This document shows positions 7,122 through 15,270 of a DNA stretch of 64,000 nucleotides, in pieces (positions within the stretch are counted from its first letter, which is position 1; every line of letters begins with the position of its first letter). Location of the stretch: NCBI GenBank assembly GCA_028281665.1, contig JANQJK010000001.1:1-64000 (forward strand). The letters run 5' to 3'. A program made the position numbers and the translations under genes. This DNA is from Hyphococcus sp. Its GTDB lineage: Bacteria > Pseudomonadota > Alphaproteobacteria > Caulobacterales > Parvularculaceae. The notes below the pieces were generated by a model that searched no databases, was not told the origin of the DNA, and worked only from the letters and a program-made list of their open reading frames with translations.

Positions 7122-7685
7122 ATGAGCAAGACGGCAAAGAAGTTAAAACAGTATCATGAAATGTACCGAATTGGGTTCGATCGATCCCGTCCGCTCGACG
7201 AGCAGTATCATGGGCTGATGGCGGCAAAGGAACTTCGTGCTGAGTTAGACCTATTCCCGACTATATCTGGCTGGGTTGGCGACAAAGGAACGCAACAAGC
7301 TGTCGACCGTATCGAACGCCGTATTTCACGAATCAAAAAAATAAACAATGCGCGTTTCGACGTCACGGCGGCAATTACCCACGAAGGCGCGGCTAAAGGC
7401 AATCGCACAAGTGCCAAAAATCGTGGTTGGTCAAACGCGAAATGCCGTAGCGCAGCCCTAAAGACAATTGAATTGCTCAATGAACGTTATCCAAGATGGC
7501 GGGAAGGCCAAGGAAAGCGATTACCGGGCTCGCATGGCAAAGGTGGAATCGGTGCAATGTATTGCGAAGTTTGCGGGTTGAAAAACTCGGATGAAGCAAG
7601 AAAATACATACATATTGGTGTTCAGCAACTTGCCGATCGCGAAAATATCGATGCCTTGGAGCTTTTGAGAAAACCTTGGTTCTAA
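7122..7685 (+). CDS. Hypothetical protein, first gene of the tRNA-Gly element
   Basis: I do not recognise this 187-residue protein. It is strongly basic and soluble, with no signal peptide or membrane segment. A Lys/Arg-rich helix (residues 60-80, 'RIERRISRIKKINNARFD') is followed by a Gly/Lys-rich stretch ('GQGKRLPGSHGKGGIG') and a lone CxxC ('CEVC') near 150. The basic character would suit nucleic-acid binding, but that is inference. It is codirectional with the following small genes, about 100 bases upstream of the next one. A+T-rich codon use sets it apart from the host genes. Confidence 0.6.
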   Translation: MSKTAKKLKQYHEMYRIGFDRSRPLDEQYHGLMAAKELRAELDLFPTISGWVGDKGTQQAVDRIERRISRIKKINNARFDVTAAITHEGAAKGNRTSAKNRGWSNAKCRSAALKTIELLNERYPRWREGQGKRLPGSHGKGGIGAMYCEVCGLKNSDEARKYIHIGVQQLADRENIDALELLRKPWF

Positions 7686-7747
7686 GATTTGCTTTCCCAG
7701 TCTAAATATCAGCGACTAATTCGTTGCCCATACATCCTTGGGTAATT

Positions 7748-7784
7748 ACTCACGGTTCGGACAACCGAACCAGAAACCGTGAGT
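7748..7784 (+). promoter_or_regulatory. Nested, mutually exclusive hairpins upstream of 7792 gene
   Basis: A perfect 10-bp inverted repeat ACTCACGGTT/AACCGTGAGT (7748-7757, 7775-7784) encloses a second perfect 7-bp hairpin GGTTCGG-ACAA-CCGAACC (7754-7760, 7765-7771). The two share the bases GGTT, so only one can form at a time. The outer repeat ends 7 bases before the ATG. This could be a repressor operator, or an RNA switch that masks or exposes the start region. Confidence 0.5.
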
Positions 7785-7791
7785 ATTGGCT

Positions 7792-8301
7792 ATGACACCT
7801 ATCGAACAGAAAGACCTTCAGCGAGACGTTGAAGGCGCTCATAAACTGCTCCAAAACGCATTTGGCCGAAAGCTCAGTGATCGTGAAGTTGCTGAGCGAT
7901 TTACTCGACTTGAACGTCGCCTATGCCGCACCACGCTTAGCAGGGTCGAAACCGGCGTTTCGTGGTCACTAATTGATTCAAGGTGTCTTCGTGCTGTGCA
8001 GCGAAGCGGCCACCACTATGCTGCACTACTTGCGGCAATTGCAGGAATAGATCTGTCGGACCACAAGTCGGAAATTGATTTCATAGCACGTGACGACGAC
8101 AGGTTAGCCGATAAAATTCGAAGCGTCCGGATAGAATTTGCTCTCTGGAACAGAACGCAAAACCCCAACGCCGATGGAATTGATGTCGATTCGATTTGTA
8201 TTTCGTATGCCGCTGCCAGTATTCGGGCCCGGATCGAACTTAACCTACGAAATGGCGAAGAACCTCTAGGCCATTTCGAGTGCACAGATCGACTCCATTA
8301 A
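7792..8301 (+). CDS. Hypothetical protein
   Basis: The ATG at 7792 is preferred over an in-frame TTG two codons upstream. The roughly 169-residue product is soluble and not recognised. The first half has a helix-rich region with 'FGRKLSDREVAERFTRLERRLCRTTLSRVETG', which is reminiscent of a helix-turn-helix regulator's start, but I see no clean motif. The second half contains 'ALLAAIAGIDLS' and acidic stretches. The palindrome directly upstream would suit an autoregulated gene. Codon use is A+T-rich like the rest of the element. Confidence 0.55.
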   Translation: MTPIEQKDLQRDVEGAHKLLQNAFGRKLSDREVAERFTRLERRLCRTTLSRVETGVSWSLIDSRCLRAVQRSGHHYAALLAAIAGIDLSDHKSEIDFIARDDDRLADKIRSVRIEFALWNRTQNPNADGIDVDSICISYAAASIRARIELNLRNGEEPLGHFECTDRLH

Positions 8302-8437
8302 CGCCACTCACGTAGCGAACAGTTTTGAAGAAGCCCGCACAAATACTGTTTAAATGCGCACCGCAAAAACGATCGGTTATTCATTCATACCAGCTAAACA
8401 AACGAACCATCGTATAGAAACATAAACGGTAATCACA

Positions 8438-8986
8438 ATGAGCGAGTCGAATGCGATAGTTAACCGGCGTGGCAAATGGAGCTTGAAAGGCGTTCCGCAC
8501 AAGGGGTGGGAATGCGTTGATTGTGAAGACTTGGGCGAACCAGCCCAAACGTGTGAAATGTGTGAATCAACAGAGATTCGATATGTTCACGTAATGAGAC
8601 ATCCCGATTTCGAGACTGAACTACGCGTAGGATGCGTTTGTGCTGAGCACCTTTCCGAAGGATATGTTGGAAAGGAAAATGAACGCAGACTACGGAACTA
8701 TGCGAAGCGTCGGTCGCGTTTTCTAAATCGAAAGTGGAAGACTTCGAGAAGCGGTAATCCCAAGATTGAATTGAATGATTATCCCATTACAATTTTTGAA
8801 AAGGTATGCGGTTGGAAGTATGTGATTACGGTCGGGTTCTTTAAACCTTGGGCACCAGACGAGTCTCCAGAATCAATCTTCAGCGATCGCACTTTCAAAA
8901 CCAAGGACGATGCCAAACTTGCAGCGTTTGATCATGTAATGAGATTAGGACCGAGATATCAGAACCATACGTCCAAGACTCAATAA
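8438..8986 (+). CDS. Hypothetical zinc-ribbon-like protein
   Basis: This 182-residue protein has three closely spaced cysteine pairs: 'CVDC' near 26, 'CEMC' near 38, and 'CVCAEH' near 65 (a Cys-x-Cys plus His). The pattern suggests a structural zinc site. A basic patch follows ('RRLRNYAKRRSRFLNRKWK', near 85-105), then a beta-rich tail with 'GWKYVITVGFF'. I cannot name a family. Small zinc-ribbon proteins of this kind are common in phages and plasmids, often as nucleic-acid-binding factors. The gene ends 12 bases before the helicase gene and probably shares its transcript. Confidence 0.6.
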   Translation: MSESNAIVNRRGKWSLKGVPHKGWECVDCEDLGEPAQTCEMCESTEIRYVHVMRHPDFETELRVGCVCAEHLSEGYVGKENERRLRNYAKRRSRFLNRKWKTSRSGNPKIELNDYPITIFEKVCGWKYVITVGFFKPWAPDESPESIFSDRTFKTKDDAKLAAFDHVMRLGPRYQNHTSKTQ

Positions 8987-8998
8987 TCTCGCAGTTAT

Positions 8999-10429
8999 AT
9001 GACCAAACCCGACATACGACTGGTCCCGATCAGCGCTGAACAGTTCATGGCGGTGCGGCGGAAGATCGAATCGATCGCTCCGGAGCAACCGCGGGCTATC
9101 GTCGACGACTACACACCTGACGAAGTCTGCATCGAACTGATCCAGACCGGTGCGGCGTATCACGACCCGTCCACCCGTCTCGCCTGGAGGGGCTACACGG
9201 CTGATCAGATCCGAGCTTTTTTCGATGCGTCGGTCGATCGGGGGAGTAAGCGATGGAACGAGCGGTATCGTGAAATCGATGCAGCGGTCGCTTCGGCGTG
9301 GAAGAAACACACCGCTCGCGCCAACAAATTCTTCGCTGAGCCCATTACGTCCCAAAGCCTGCCCAACACAGCGCCACCGCGGCACGTCACGTTCGATACG
9401 ATCTCTGCAGCTTCATTTTACGGACAGCCTATCCCGCGCCAGCCCTGGCTCATCGACGGCATGCTACCAGCCGGCCAACCGTCGCTATTGAGCGGAGACG
9501 GCGGGCTTGGGAAGTCTTACCTGGCCCTTCAATTGTCGGTCAGCGTTGTAGCTACGGGAATGTGGCTATCTCGCAGTGTCGAACGCGGGTCAGTGCTGTA
9601 CGTCTCGTGTGAAGACGAAACCGCCGAGATCCACCGCCGATTGGAAAAAATCAGCAAGCATGCGGGAGTGACAGTGAATGATCTCAGCGGCCTCCATATC
9701 GCTCCAATGGCTGACCGTGATGCCCTGTTAGCGTCAACGACCCGTGCGGGGCTACAGATGACGCCACTATTCGCGGCGCTCAGTGAACGCGTTGCGGCCT
9801 CACGACCCACGCTCGTCGTACTCGACAGCCTCGCAGATGTTTACGGCGGCAATGAGATCGATAGAGCGCAGGTGCGGTGGTTCATCGGTCAGTTGCGGTC
9901 ACTGTGTCATACGACGGGAGCGACTATCGTCATTCTATCTCACCCATCGCTTAGCGGCATGGCGTCTGGTTCGGGTTTGTCTGGATCGACCCATTGGAAC
10001 AATTCGGTTCGTTCGCGATTGTACCTGACGCGGCCGGATAGCGGGAACAATGACGAACGGGTTTTAGAAGTTAAGAAGAACAACCGCGGTGAGACGGGTC
10101 GTCAGATCGAGCTGGAGTGGAGGAATGGTGTGTTCGTCGCACTCGACGGAGGCGACGCTAGACGTTTCGTAGAGGCGGATATAGATGACTTGTTCATGAC
10201 CTTACTCAAGCGCTTCACCGAGCAAGGTCGCTACGTCAACGCCAGCGGCGGGACGACATATGCTCCCTCGGTATTCGAAAAAGAGCCGGAAGCAAAAGCA
10301 CGGCGGATCAAGAAAAGGCAGTTTTCGGAAGCTATGTCTCGACTGTTCGGTGCGGGACGGATCGCCGTGGGAACACGCAAATCGGGCGGTCACGAACGGC
10401 AATTCATTGAGATTACTGGGGACAGTTAG
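8999..10429 (+). CDS. RepA-like hexameric helicase / AAA ATPase
   Basis: This 476-residue protein has a RecA-fold ATPase domain (about residues 140-345) of the RepA/AAA_25 type. Walker A is 'GDGGLGKS' at 166-173, 'YVSCEDE' lies near 201-207 after strand 2, Walker B is 'LVVLDSLAD' around 272-280, and 'ILSHPS' is the sensor strand. The N-terminal 130 residues form a separate helical region, and the C-terminal 80 are basic with a winged-helix-like pattern. Family members unwind origins of mobilisable plasmids and occur in phage satellites. Here it is the only replication gene of the element. The ribosome-binding site is weak, and a small upstream gene ends 12 bases before, so translational coupling is possible. 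Confidence 0.85.
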   Translation: MTKPDIRLVPISAEQFMAVRRKIESIAPEQPRAIVDDYTPDEVCIELIQTGAAYHDPSTRLAWRGYTADQIRAFFDASVDRGSKRWNERYREIDAAVASAWKKHTARANKFFAEPITSQSLPNTAPPRHVTFDTISAASFYGQPIPRQPWLIDGMLPAGQPSLLSGDGGLGKSYLALQLSVSVVATGMWLSRSVERGSVLYVSCEDETAEIHRRLEKISKHAGVTVNDLSGLHIAPMADRDALLASTTRAGLQMTPLFAALSERVAASRPTLVVLDSLADVYGGNEIDRAQVRWFIGQLRSLCHTTGATIVILSHPSLSGMASGSGLSGSTHWNNSVRSRLYLTRPDSGNNDERVLEVKKNNRGETGRQIELEWRNGVFVALDGGDARRFVEADIDDLFMTLLKRFTEQGRYVNASGGTTYAPSVFEKEPEAKARRIKKRQFSEAMSRLFGAGRIAVGTRKSGGHERQFIEITGDS

Positions 10430-10603
10430 TCTCGCGCGCGACCCTTACACTCCCCCGCGCTCCCCTCGGTAAGTCATTGATTTTTCTACGTCGCCCCTTC
10501 GCGCGCGCACTCCCCATACCCCTATACGCTCCGCGTCGCCTATGGCGGCAACCGCGGGCGTGTAAATGGAAATTCTCAACGTAACGCCAAGCACGGGTAT
10601 GTT
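10430..10603. other. G/C-tract-rich intergenic region after the helicase gene
   Basis: On the minus strand this 174-base gap carries repeated G-runs: GGGG at least four times plus a GGGGG, between 10436 and 10526, mixed with alternating CG stretches (CGCGCGCG). 'ACTCCCC' occurs twice on the plus strand. A gap of this type beside a replication gene could be an origin or a structured DNA region. I see no gene and no clear iteron set. Confidence 0.35.
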
Positions 10604-11824
10604 GTGCACGTTTTCGGTGATTCGGAAAAGCTACTCATGTTCGAGAAAATTACATTACGGCGGAGCGAAAACGGAGTCCCGTTTAGCATCGGGCATTTAG
10701 CCGAGGCCATGCTTTTTCACCAAAATGTACATGTTTTACTAGATCGGTGGAGCACTATTGCGCTTGCAAAGTCGCTCGGATCAGACCTTCTCCTTTCAAT
10801 ACTGGAGCGGCCGGAAGTAACTGCAACCTTCACGGAACAAATACTCGCTACCCACACCAAAACGGTCAACGGAATAAGTGTATATGACTGGGGGGCAATT
10901 CAGTTCGCTGGAGACCAAGATAGGGGAGTCTTGAAAAAGCAGGCTAGGATAACCGACATCTTTTTAAAGGCAGGCCTCCCTAAAGGCGAAGCAAAAAAAG
11001 CGAGCAGACGCTTTCGCGAGTTGACAAAAACTCGATCACTAACGTCAAACTACTATGCGCCTGGTGGTATTCCCGAAGCAGCGCGCGAGGAAGCCACCGA
11101 TATGGCATATTTCTCACACGCGCTCGCCACCAGTTTAGCGAATGATATTAAGAGGCCGGAACTAGCAAAAGAATTTAAGTTTGAAATAACACGCATTGAT
11201 GGCGGTTTTTTCGTTGTCGATAACGTAAACTGGGAACAAGTAAATGAGGAAAGAAAAAAGATATTACCAAATGTCGATGACATTGGCTGCGCACACGTAC
11301 TTTCGTCATTTCAGAACGCCGTTGCTGATCTACACATAGCATCACACTACGGCGGCGAATATGTGACTGACTCAATTTCATCTCAGCTAACGCGACTCAA
11401 ATATTCAAAATTGCTAAAAAGAATTGGGCGAGATACCAATTCAGTATCCGAATTCCAAGACGCGGTGCTAGATAATGCCGCGGCGGTTCGCGAATGCATA
11501 AATTCGGGCGAAAAGACGTTTGCAGAGTTTTTAAGAGTAATTGACCGTCGCGACGGGAAAAAGTTTAAGGAGTTTTGGGCTGGCGTGAACTCCGATGAAA
11601 ACGTTCTGCGAGCGTACTTTGAAGAAAGCTCGCGACGGGGCTGGATCGAGAATATACCAAGCAAAACAATTCGTTTCGCCTTTTGCACCACGATTGGCGC
11701 TGTTTCGCTTCCGGTAGGAATTGCCCTTTCGGCAAGCGATTCGTTTCTGGTGGAAAAGTTAACGAGAGGGTGGCGGCCACATCATTTCGTCGAGCGACAC
11801 TTAAAACCATTCGCTGAGTCATAA
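10604..11824 (+). CDS. Uncharacterised 406-aa protein, first gene of a two-gene accessory cassette
   Basis: Translation may start at GTG 10604 or ATG 10637 (residue 12). I do not recognise a named domain. The N-terminal 120 residues alternate helices and strands around 'SIGHLAEAMLFHQNVHVLLDR' and 'LAKSLGSDLLLSILERPEV', which recalls a widespread uncharacterised group. The middle is helical and charged. Near the C-terminus is one hydrophobic stretch ('FCTTIGAVSLPVGIALSAS', about 365-385), then a basic aromatic tail ('RGWRPHHFVERHLKPF'). The gene is A+T-rich compared with the helicase. The next gene starts 8 bases after its stop, so the two are almost certainly co-transcribed. Function unknown; a defence or host-interaction role is only a guess from location. 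Confidence 0.75.
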   Translation: MHVFGDSEKLLMFEKITLRRSENGVPFSIGHLAEAMLFHQNVHVLLDRWSTIALAKSLGSDLLLSILERPEVTATFTEQILATHTKTVNGISVYDWGAIQFAGDQDRGVLKKQARITDIFLKAGLPKGEAKKASRRFRELTKTRSLTSNYYAPGGIPEAAREEATDMAYFSHALATSLANDIKRPELAKEFKFEITRIDGGFFVVDNVNWEQVNEERKKILPNVDDIGCAHVLSSFQNAVADLHIASHYGGEYVTDSISSQLTRLKYSKLLKRIGRDTNSVSEFQDAVLDNAAAVRECINSGEKTFAEFLRVIDRRDGKKFKEFWAGVNSDENVLRAYFEESSRRGWIENIPSKTIRFAFCTTIGAVSLPVGIALSASDSFLVEKLTRGWRPHHFVERHLKPFAES

Positions 11825-11832
11825 GAAACAAG

Positions 11833-13488
11833 ATGAGCTTTGTCGGTATCACTGTTGGGAATGCGGTCGCTGCGCTAGCTTTTACATTTGCAATTCAACA
11901 GTTCTTGCGGCCAATTCATCTATTTCGTTTGCGCTCACAAGGGCTTCCAATAAATGTCTTCTATATAGCTATCTTTATCGCAGCGGGTTTTGTGTTTGCA
12001 GGAAACTTTGTTCGAAGTTTTGAGATTTTACCGTCATCGAACCACCTTTTCGCTTCGATTCTTGAGTATGTTGGCGCCGCTCTCTTTATTGTTTCCTATC
12101 TAGGCGTAGCCTTCATCGCAACAATAAGACCGCGATTTTCGCGCCGAAACGCGATTCCCTTCACTCAAGCAGCATTTTCGCTAATGTCAAAAGCGAAGGA
12201 AGAAGATTATGTACGGTTTTTTCATGACATAGTTCACAACATCACGGAGATATTTGAACTCGCTAAATTCAACGAACAGTACCGTTTTGCAGGGATCGGC
12301 AGAGAGCGACCCAGCGCTTTTTTTGATTTTATTCACAGGCACACTATCGAGCGGTCAGCCTATGCTGGTGATCTGCTGTCTATGTTATCGGATAGTAGGT
12401 TTTGTAAGGCAATCATTACGCACGATTCAACGGCAGTCGTCCAACTACTTGCAAAAATATCGCACGGCAGGCTGCATAGTTCTAAAGGCCAACGCATGAT
12501 TCAGGAGCTTGCCCGTCAATCAATTCTTCTCGATTCATCCATGCTTGAACGGGAAGTCGGCTACCACGGATTTAGTCACATTGGGCTATTTTTAGAGTCT
12601 ATGTTTGGCGATAGCTTCATTGTTAGAAGTTACAAACCACTAAACAAGATTAGCGCGTTCTATGATGTCGATATTTCGCACCGATTCGTGGAACGTCTAT
12701 CCGCGGCAGTTCAACAGGTCTGGAAAACAGGGGCGGGAGAAATTTGGCACCCTCAATCCGTTTATGATGTGGCACGATTGCTGGATTCATTGTCATCCAC
12801 CATTCGTAGTCTAGAAGAGAAAGATACTACGCAATGGCGCTTATCGGCGCCAATTCCCCGTATACTTCAAACAATTGTTGAGGCTTCCAACAAGGAGATT
12901 TTGGAATTAACTACCGAGGAAAGGCGTTCGCTATATAAGCCTGATGAGGAAACCAGCGCTCACGAACACATTGCTTCGCTAACTGCCGAAATCATCTTCG
13001 ATTATTTTTGCAACATATCCAATGGGTTTTTGGGGTTTGAAGACAAGCAATGGGTAGGAGCGCTTGATGTATTTGGAGAAGTCTTTCCTTCTGGAGATAC
13101 TCAGCCCGCGGGCCTCGACCCCATTCAACAACATCTTGCACTACGAATTATCGGAAAAGTACGCGATAATATGATTGGTTACTATCCAGCGATAACCAGA
13201 TTGTTGCTGGCAGTCATCGGCCCTTACGGCTCGCGAAACGGCAAAAGTAATAGTGCATTTCAACTGTTAGAAGATGCTTTCTACTTTGAACTACGTCGGT
13301 TTTCCGCGCTAGCAATTGAATCCCCTGAAAAGGTTTCGGATTATTTGCCTCCTAACGTTCGGTTTCAAAAGGAACAGAGTGTTTTGGTGCATCGCTATGC
13401 GTTCAATAGTGGCATACGCGAAACGAATTTGAATAAATTAAATCTTGGCGGCGTCGACTTTTACGATAAAAGCCGATTTGTGTCATAG
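11833..13488 (+). CDS. Uncharacterised 551-aa membrane protein, second gene of the cassette
   Basis: The N-terminus has three predicted membrane segments (about residues 5-25, 40-60 and 72-97, e.g. 'FYIAIFIAAGFVFAGNF'). A basic stop-transfer ('RPRFSRRN') follows, then about 440 cytoplasmic residues, mostly helical. I see no catalytic motif: no P-loop, HD, nuclease or protease signature. Conspicuous segments are 'FFHDIVHNITEIFELAKFNEQ' and a conserved-looking C-terminal region ending 'LNLGGVDFYDKSRF'. It is coupled to the upstream 406-aa gene with an 8-base gap. A membrane-anchored large helical protein paired with a soluble partner in an integrative element resembles the layout of many abortive-infection modules, but nothing in the sequence proves that. 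Confidence 0.75.
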   Translation: MSFVGITVGNAVAALAFTFAIQQFLRPIHLFRLRSQGLPINVFYIAIFIAAGFVFAGNFVRSFEILPSSNHLFASILEYVGAALFIVSYLGVAFIATIRPRFSRRNAIPFTQAAFSLMSKAKEEDYVRFFHDIVHNITEIFELAKFNEQYRFAGIGRERPSAFFDFIHRHTIERSAYAGDLLSMLSDSRFCKAIITHDSTAVVQLLAKISHGRLHSSKGQRMIQELARQSILLDSSMLEREVGYHGFSHIGLFLESMFGDSFIVRSYKPLNKISAFYDVDISHRFVERLSAAVQQVWKTGAGEIWHPQSVYDVARLLDSLSSTIRSLEEKDTTQWRLSAPIPRILQTIVEASNKEILELTTEERRSLYKPDEETSAHEHIASLTAEIIFDYFCNISNGFLGFEDKQWVGALDVFGEVFPSGDTQPAGLDPIQQHLALRIIGKVRDNMIGYYPAITRLLLAVIGPYGSRNGKSNSAFQLLEDAFYFELRRFSALAIESPEKVSDYLPPNVRFQKEQSVLVHRYAFNSGIRETNLNKLNLGGVDFYDKSRFVS

Positions 13489-13740
13489 GCATTGAATGCC
13501 GTTATATCAGTTATCCAAGTAACTTATGGTGGTGGGGCTGCTCAAAAGTTCAAATCCGTCCAGCCCAAACCGGCTGCCAAGTGAAAATTTTTCGCGCGCA
13601 GGTTGTGAGAACAAAAAAGGAACGTCAGTATCGCTTTTAAGATTTGCTAAGTAAATCTGATTTTCCTTTTATTTTCAATACACTAGAGTTGACGCCGTAG
13701 CCTTTTTCCGTAGAGTTCACTCGTCGCCTTTATCGGTTTC

Positions 13741-13757
13741 GCCGCGTCGGTGACCGG
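13741..13757 (+). repeat. 17-bp direct repeat GCCGCGTCGGTGACCGG, copy 1
   Basis: Identical to 13890-13906, 149 bases downstream. A weaker relative 'CGCGTCCGTGACCG' lies at about 13856-13869 between them. The repeats are confined to the G+C-rich patch upstream of the capsid gene. Confidence 0.6.
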
Positions 13758-13889
13758 CATCCGGTATCGATAAGGCGCAAGGTCGGACGGTCTGATCACC
13801 CGCCCGACCGACGCCGCGACCGCAGCGCTCGCGTAGAGCGCCCCAGCGCCGCCGTCGCGTCCGTGACCGACGATGCAGGTGTTTGGAGG

Positions 13890-13906
13890 GCCGCGTCGGT
13901 GACCGG
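13890..13906 (+). repeat. 17-bp direct repeat GCCGCGTCGGTGACCGG, copy 2
   Basis: Perfect copy of 13741-13757. It ends 57 bases before the capsid start codon. Confidence 0.6.
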
Positions 13907-13963
13907 TTTTCACGTAACGGCTTGCGACTGTCGCAGGCCTTGAAAGCTAAAGGTCTAAAAACC

Positions 13964-15205
13964 ATGAAATACCAATCTGAACTCGTGTCCACGGGGCGCG
14001 TTCCCCGTGTGCTTGCTCATTACGACAGAAACGAAGTTGCCGAGGCGACACGTCTAATTCACGAAATCAACAATGCATTTAGCGATTTTCGCTCGCGAAA
14101 CGATGCGAAGATTTCTGAACTGCAAGAGAACCAGGATGAATTGAATCGTCGCTTTGCAGCGGGCCCAGTATCGTCTGACAATGACGTTACTTTGCCTGTT
14201 CGTAGGGACGGAAGGCCGCGCCTGAGTCAATCCGCTGCCGACAACTTCCTTGGGTTACTCCAAGGCGATCCGCAGATGGCAATGACGGTTGGCTCGGATC
14301 CTGACGGCGGGTTCTCTGTTGAGCGTGAACTTGATAATGAAGTCCTTCGGGTGATCCGTAATTCCAGCGCCATGCGCCGCTTGGCATTCAACGCCAACTT
14401 AAGCATGGGCTTCGGATCATGGAAAAAACTTGTGACGACACAAGGCGGCGCGAGCGGTTGGGCTTCCGAGTCTGACACACGCGGACAGACCGACACGGCC
14501 CTATTCGGAGCGGTCGAGGTGTTCCCGTCAGAACTGTTCGTCAATGCGGAAGTGTCAAACTACCTATTGGATGACGCCGGTTTTAGCATCGAGCAGTTCC
14601 TGCAAACAGACGTTGCTGATGAATTCAGCGCAACAGAGGGGGCTGCGTTTGCAAATGGCAATGGATCGAATAAGCCGCTTGGCCTATTTCAACATCCAAC
14701 GTCGACTGACGATGACGATGCCCGAGAATTCGGAACGCTCGAATATGTTCCAACTGGCATAGCCGGAGCATTTTCCGGTTCCAGCGCTTCGCCGTCGTCT
14801 TCGCCCTATGATGTGTTGGTCGACCTGATCTCCAGGTTTCGGGTCGGCTATCTTGCAAACGCCACCTGGCTAATGAGCCCCCAAACAGCCGGAACTTTGC
14901 GCAAAGTGAAGGATCAGGACGGTCGGTTCATCTGGCAGGACTCATTGATCGCTGGACAGCCATCTATGTTACTCGGTTATCCGGTGGAAATGGACGAAAA
15001 CGCCCCTGCTATCGCTGCCGATTCGCTGTCGATTGCATTTGGCGATTTCAGCCGAGGCTACGTGATCGTCGACCGGCCGGGCATGCAGCTTGTTCGTGAC
15101 CCGTACACGAAGAAGGGCTTCACGCGGTTTTACTTCACTCGTCGCGTTGGCGGTCGCGTCCTAGATTCGCGTGCCATAAAGTTCATTAAATTCAGCAACT
15201 CCTAA
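13964..15205 (+). CDS. HK97-family phage major capsid protein
   Basis: The ATG at 13964 follows AAAGG by 10 bases. The 413-residue product has the family architecture. Residues about 15-60 form a charged helical scaffold (delta) segment ('EVAEATRLIHEINNAF', 'DAKISELQENQDELNRR'). The mature capsid fold starts near residue 100, with the usual 'DPDGGFSVERELDNEVLRVIR', then 'GASGWASESDTR', 'FPSELFVNAEVSNYLLDD', 'GAAFANGNGSNKPLGL', 'TWLMSPQTAGTLRKVKDQDGRFIW', and 'GDFSRGYVIVDRPG' to the end. Such proteins form the icosahedral shell. Prohead protease, portal and terminase, normally adjacent, are absent, so shell formation, if any, would need a helper phage. A strong terminator follows. Confidence 0.95.
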   Translation: MKYQSELVSTGRVPRVLAHYDRNEVAEATRLIHEINNAFSDFRSRNDAKISELQENQDELNRRFAAGPVSSDNDVTLPVRRDGRPRLSQSAADNFLGLLQGDPQMAMTVGSDPDGGFSVERELDNEVLRVIRNSSAMRRLAFNANLSMGFGSWKKLVTTQGGASGWASESDTRGQTDTALFGAVEVFPSELFVNAEVSNYLLDDAGFSIEQFLQTDVADEFSATEGAAFANGNGSNKPLGLFQHPTSTDDDDAREFGTLEYVPTGIAGAFSGSSASPSSSPYDVLVDLISRFRVGYLANATWLMSPQTAGTLRKVKDQDGRFIWQDSLIAGQPSMLLGYPVEMDENAPAIAADSLSIAFGDFSRGYVIVDRPGMQLVRDPYTKKGFTRFYFTRRVGGRVLDSRAIKFIKFSNS

Positions 15206-15221
15206 CGTCCGGCTGAACTTG

Positions 15222-15260
15222 GCCCCGCCTCTTCGTTTCCTAGGAGGCGGGGCTTCTTTC
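15222..15260 (+). terminator. Rho-independent terminator after the capsid gene
   Basis: A perfect 10-bp G+C-rich stem (GCCCCGCCTC/GAGGCGGGGC, 15222-15231 and 15244-15253) with a 12-base loop is followed by TTCTTTC. It stands 17 bases after the capsid stop and separates that gene from the integration genes. Confidence 0.85.
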
Positions 15261-15270
15261 AAACAGCAAA

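Larger units (their letters stand above)
13489..13963. other. Intergenic region before the capsid gene, with a G+C-rich patch
   Basis: The first 190 bases are A+T-rich and include a hairpin GGGCTG/CAGCCC (13535-13540, 13561-13566) enclosing a T-loop-like GTTCAAATC. From about 13690 to 13910 the sequence abruptly becomes G+C-rich and contains a 17-bp perfect direct repeat plus a degenerate third copy. No gene on either strand convinces me. The patch may be a leftover of a deleted head gene (protease or portal would normally lie here) or a regulatory or packaging site. Confidence 0.4.

Noticed and set aside
13548-13566. tRNA-like 3' sequence GTTCAAATCCGTCCAGCCC
   Set aside because: The T-loop-like bases lack a complementary 5' T-stem and no tRNA body precedes them. 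The GGGCTG/CAGCCC pairing around them is a plain hairpin. It may be an old att relic, but nothing else supports it.
13683-13992. Minus-strand open frames upstream of the capsid gene as genes
   Set aside because: They have no ribosome-binding site, no family resemblance, odd composition (Arg/Ala/Gly-rich) and contain the direct repeats, as expected for chance frames in G+C-rich DNA.
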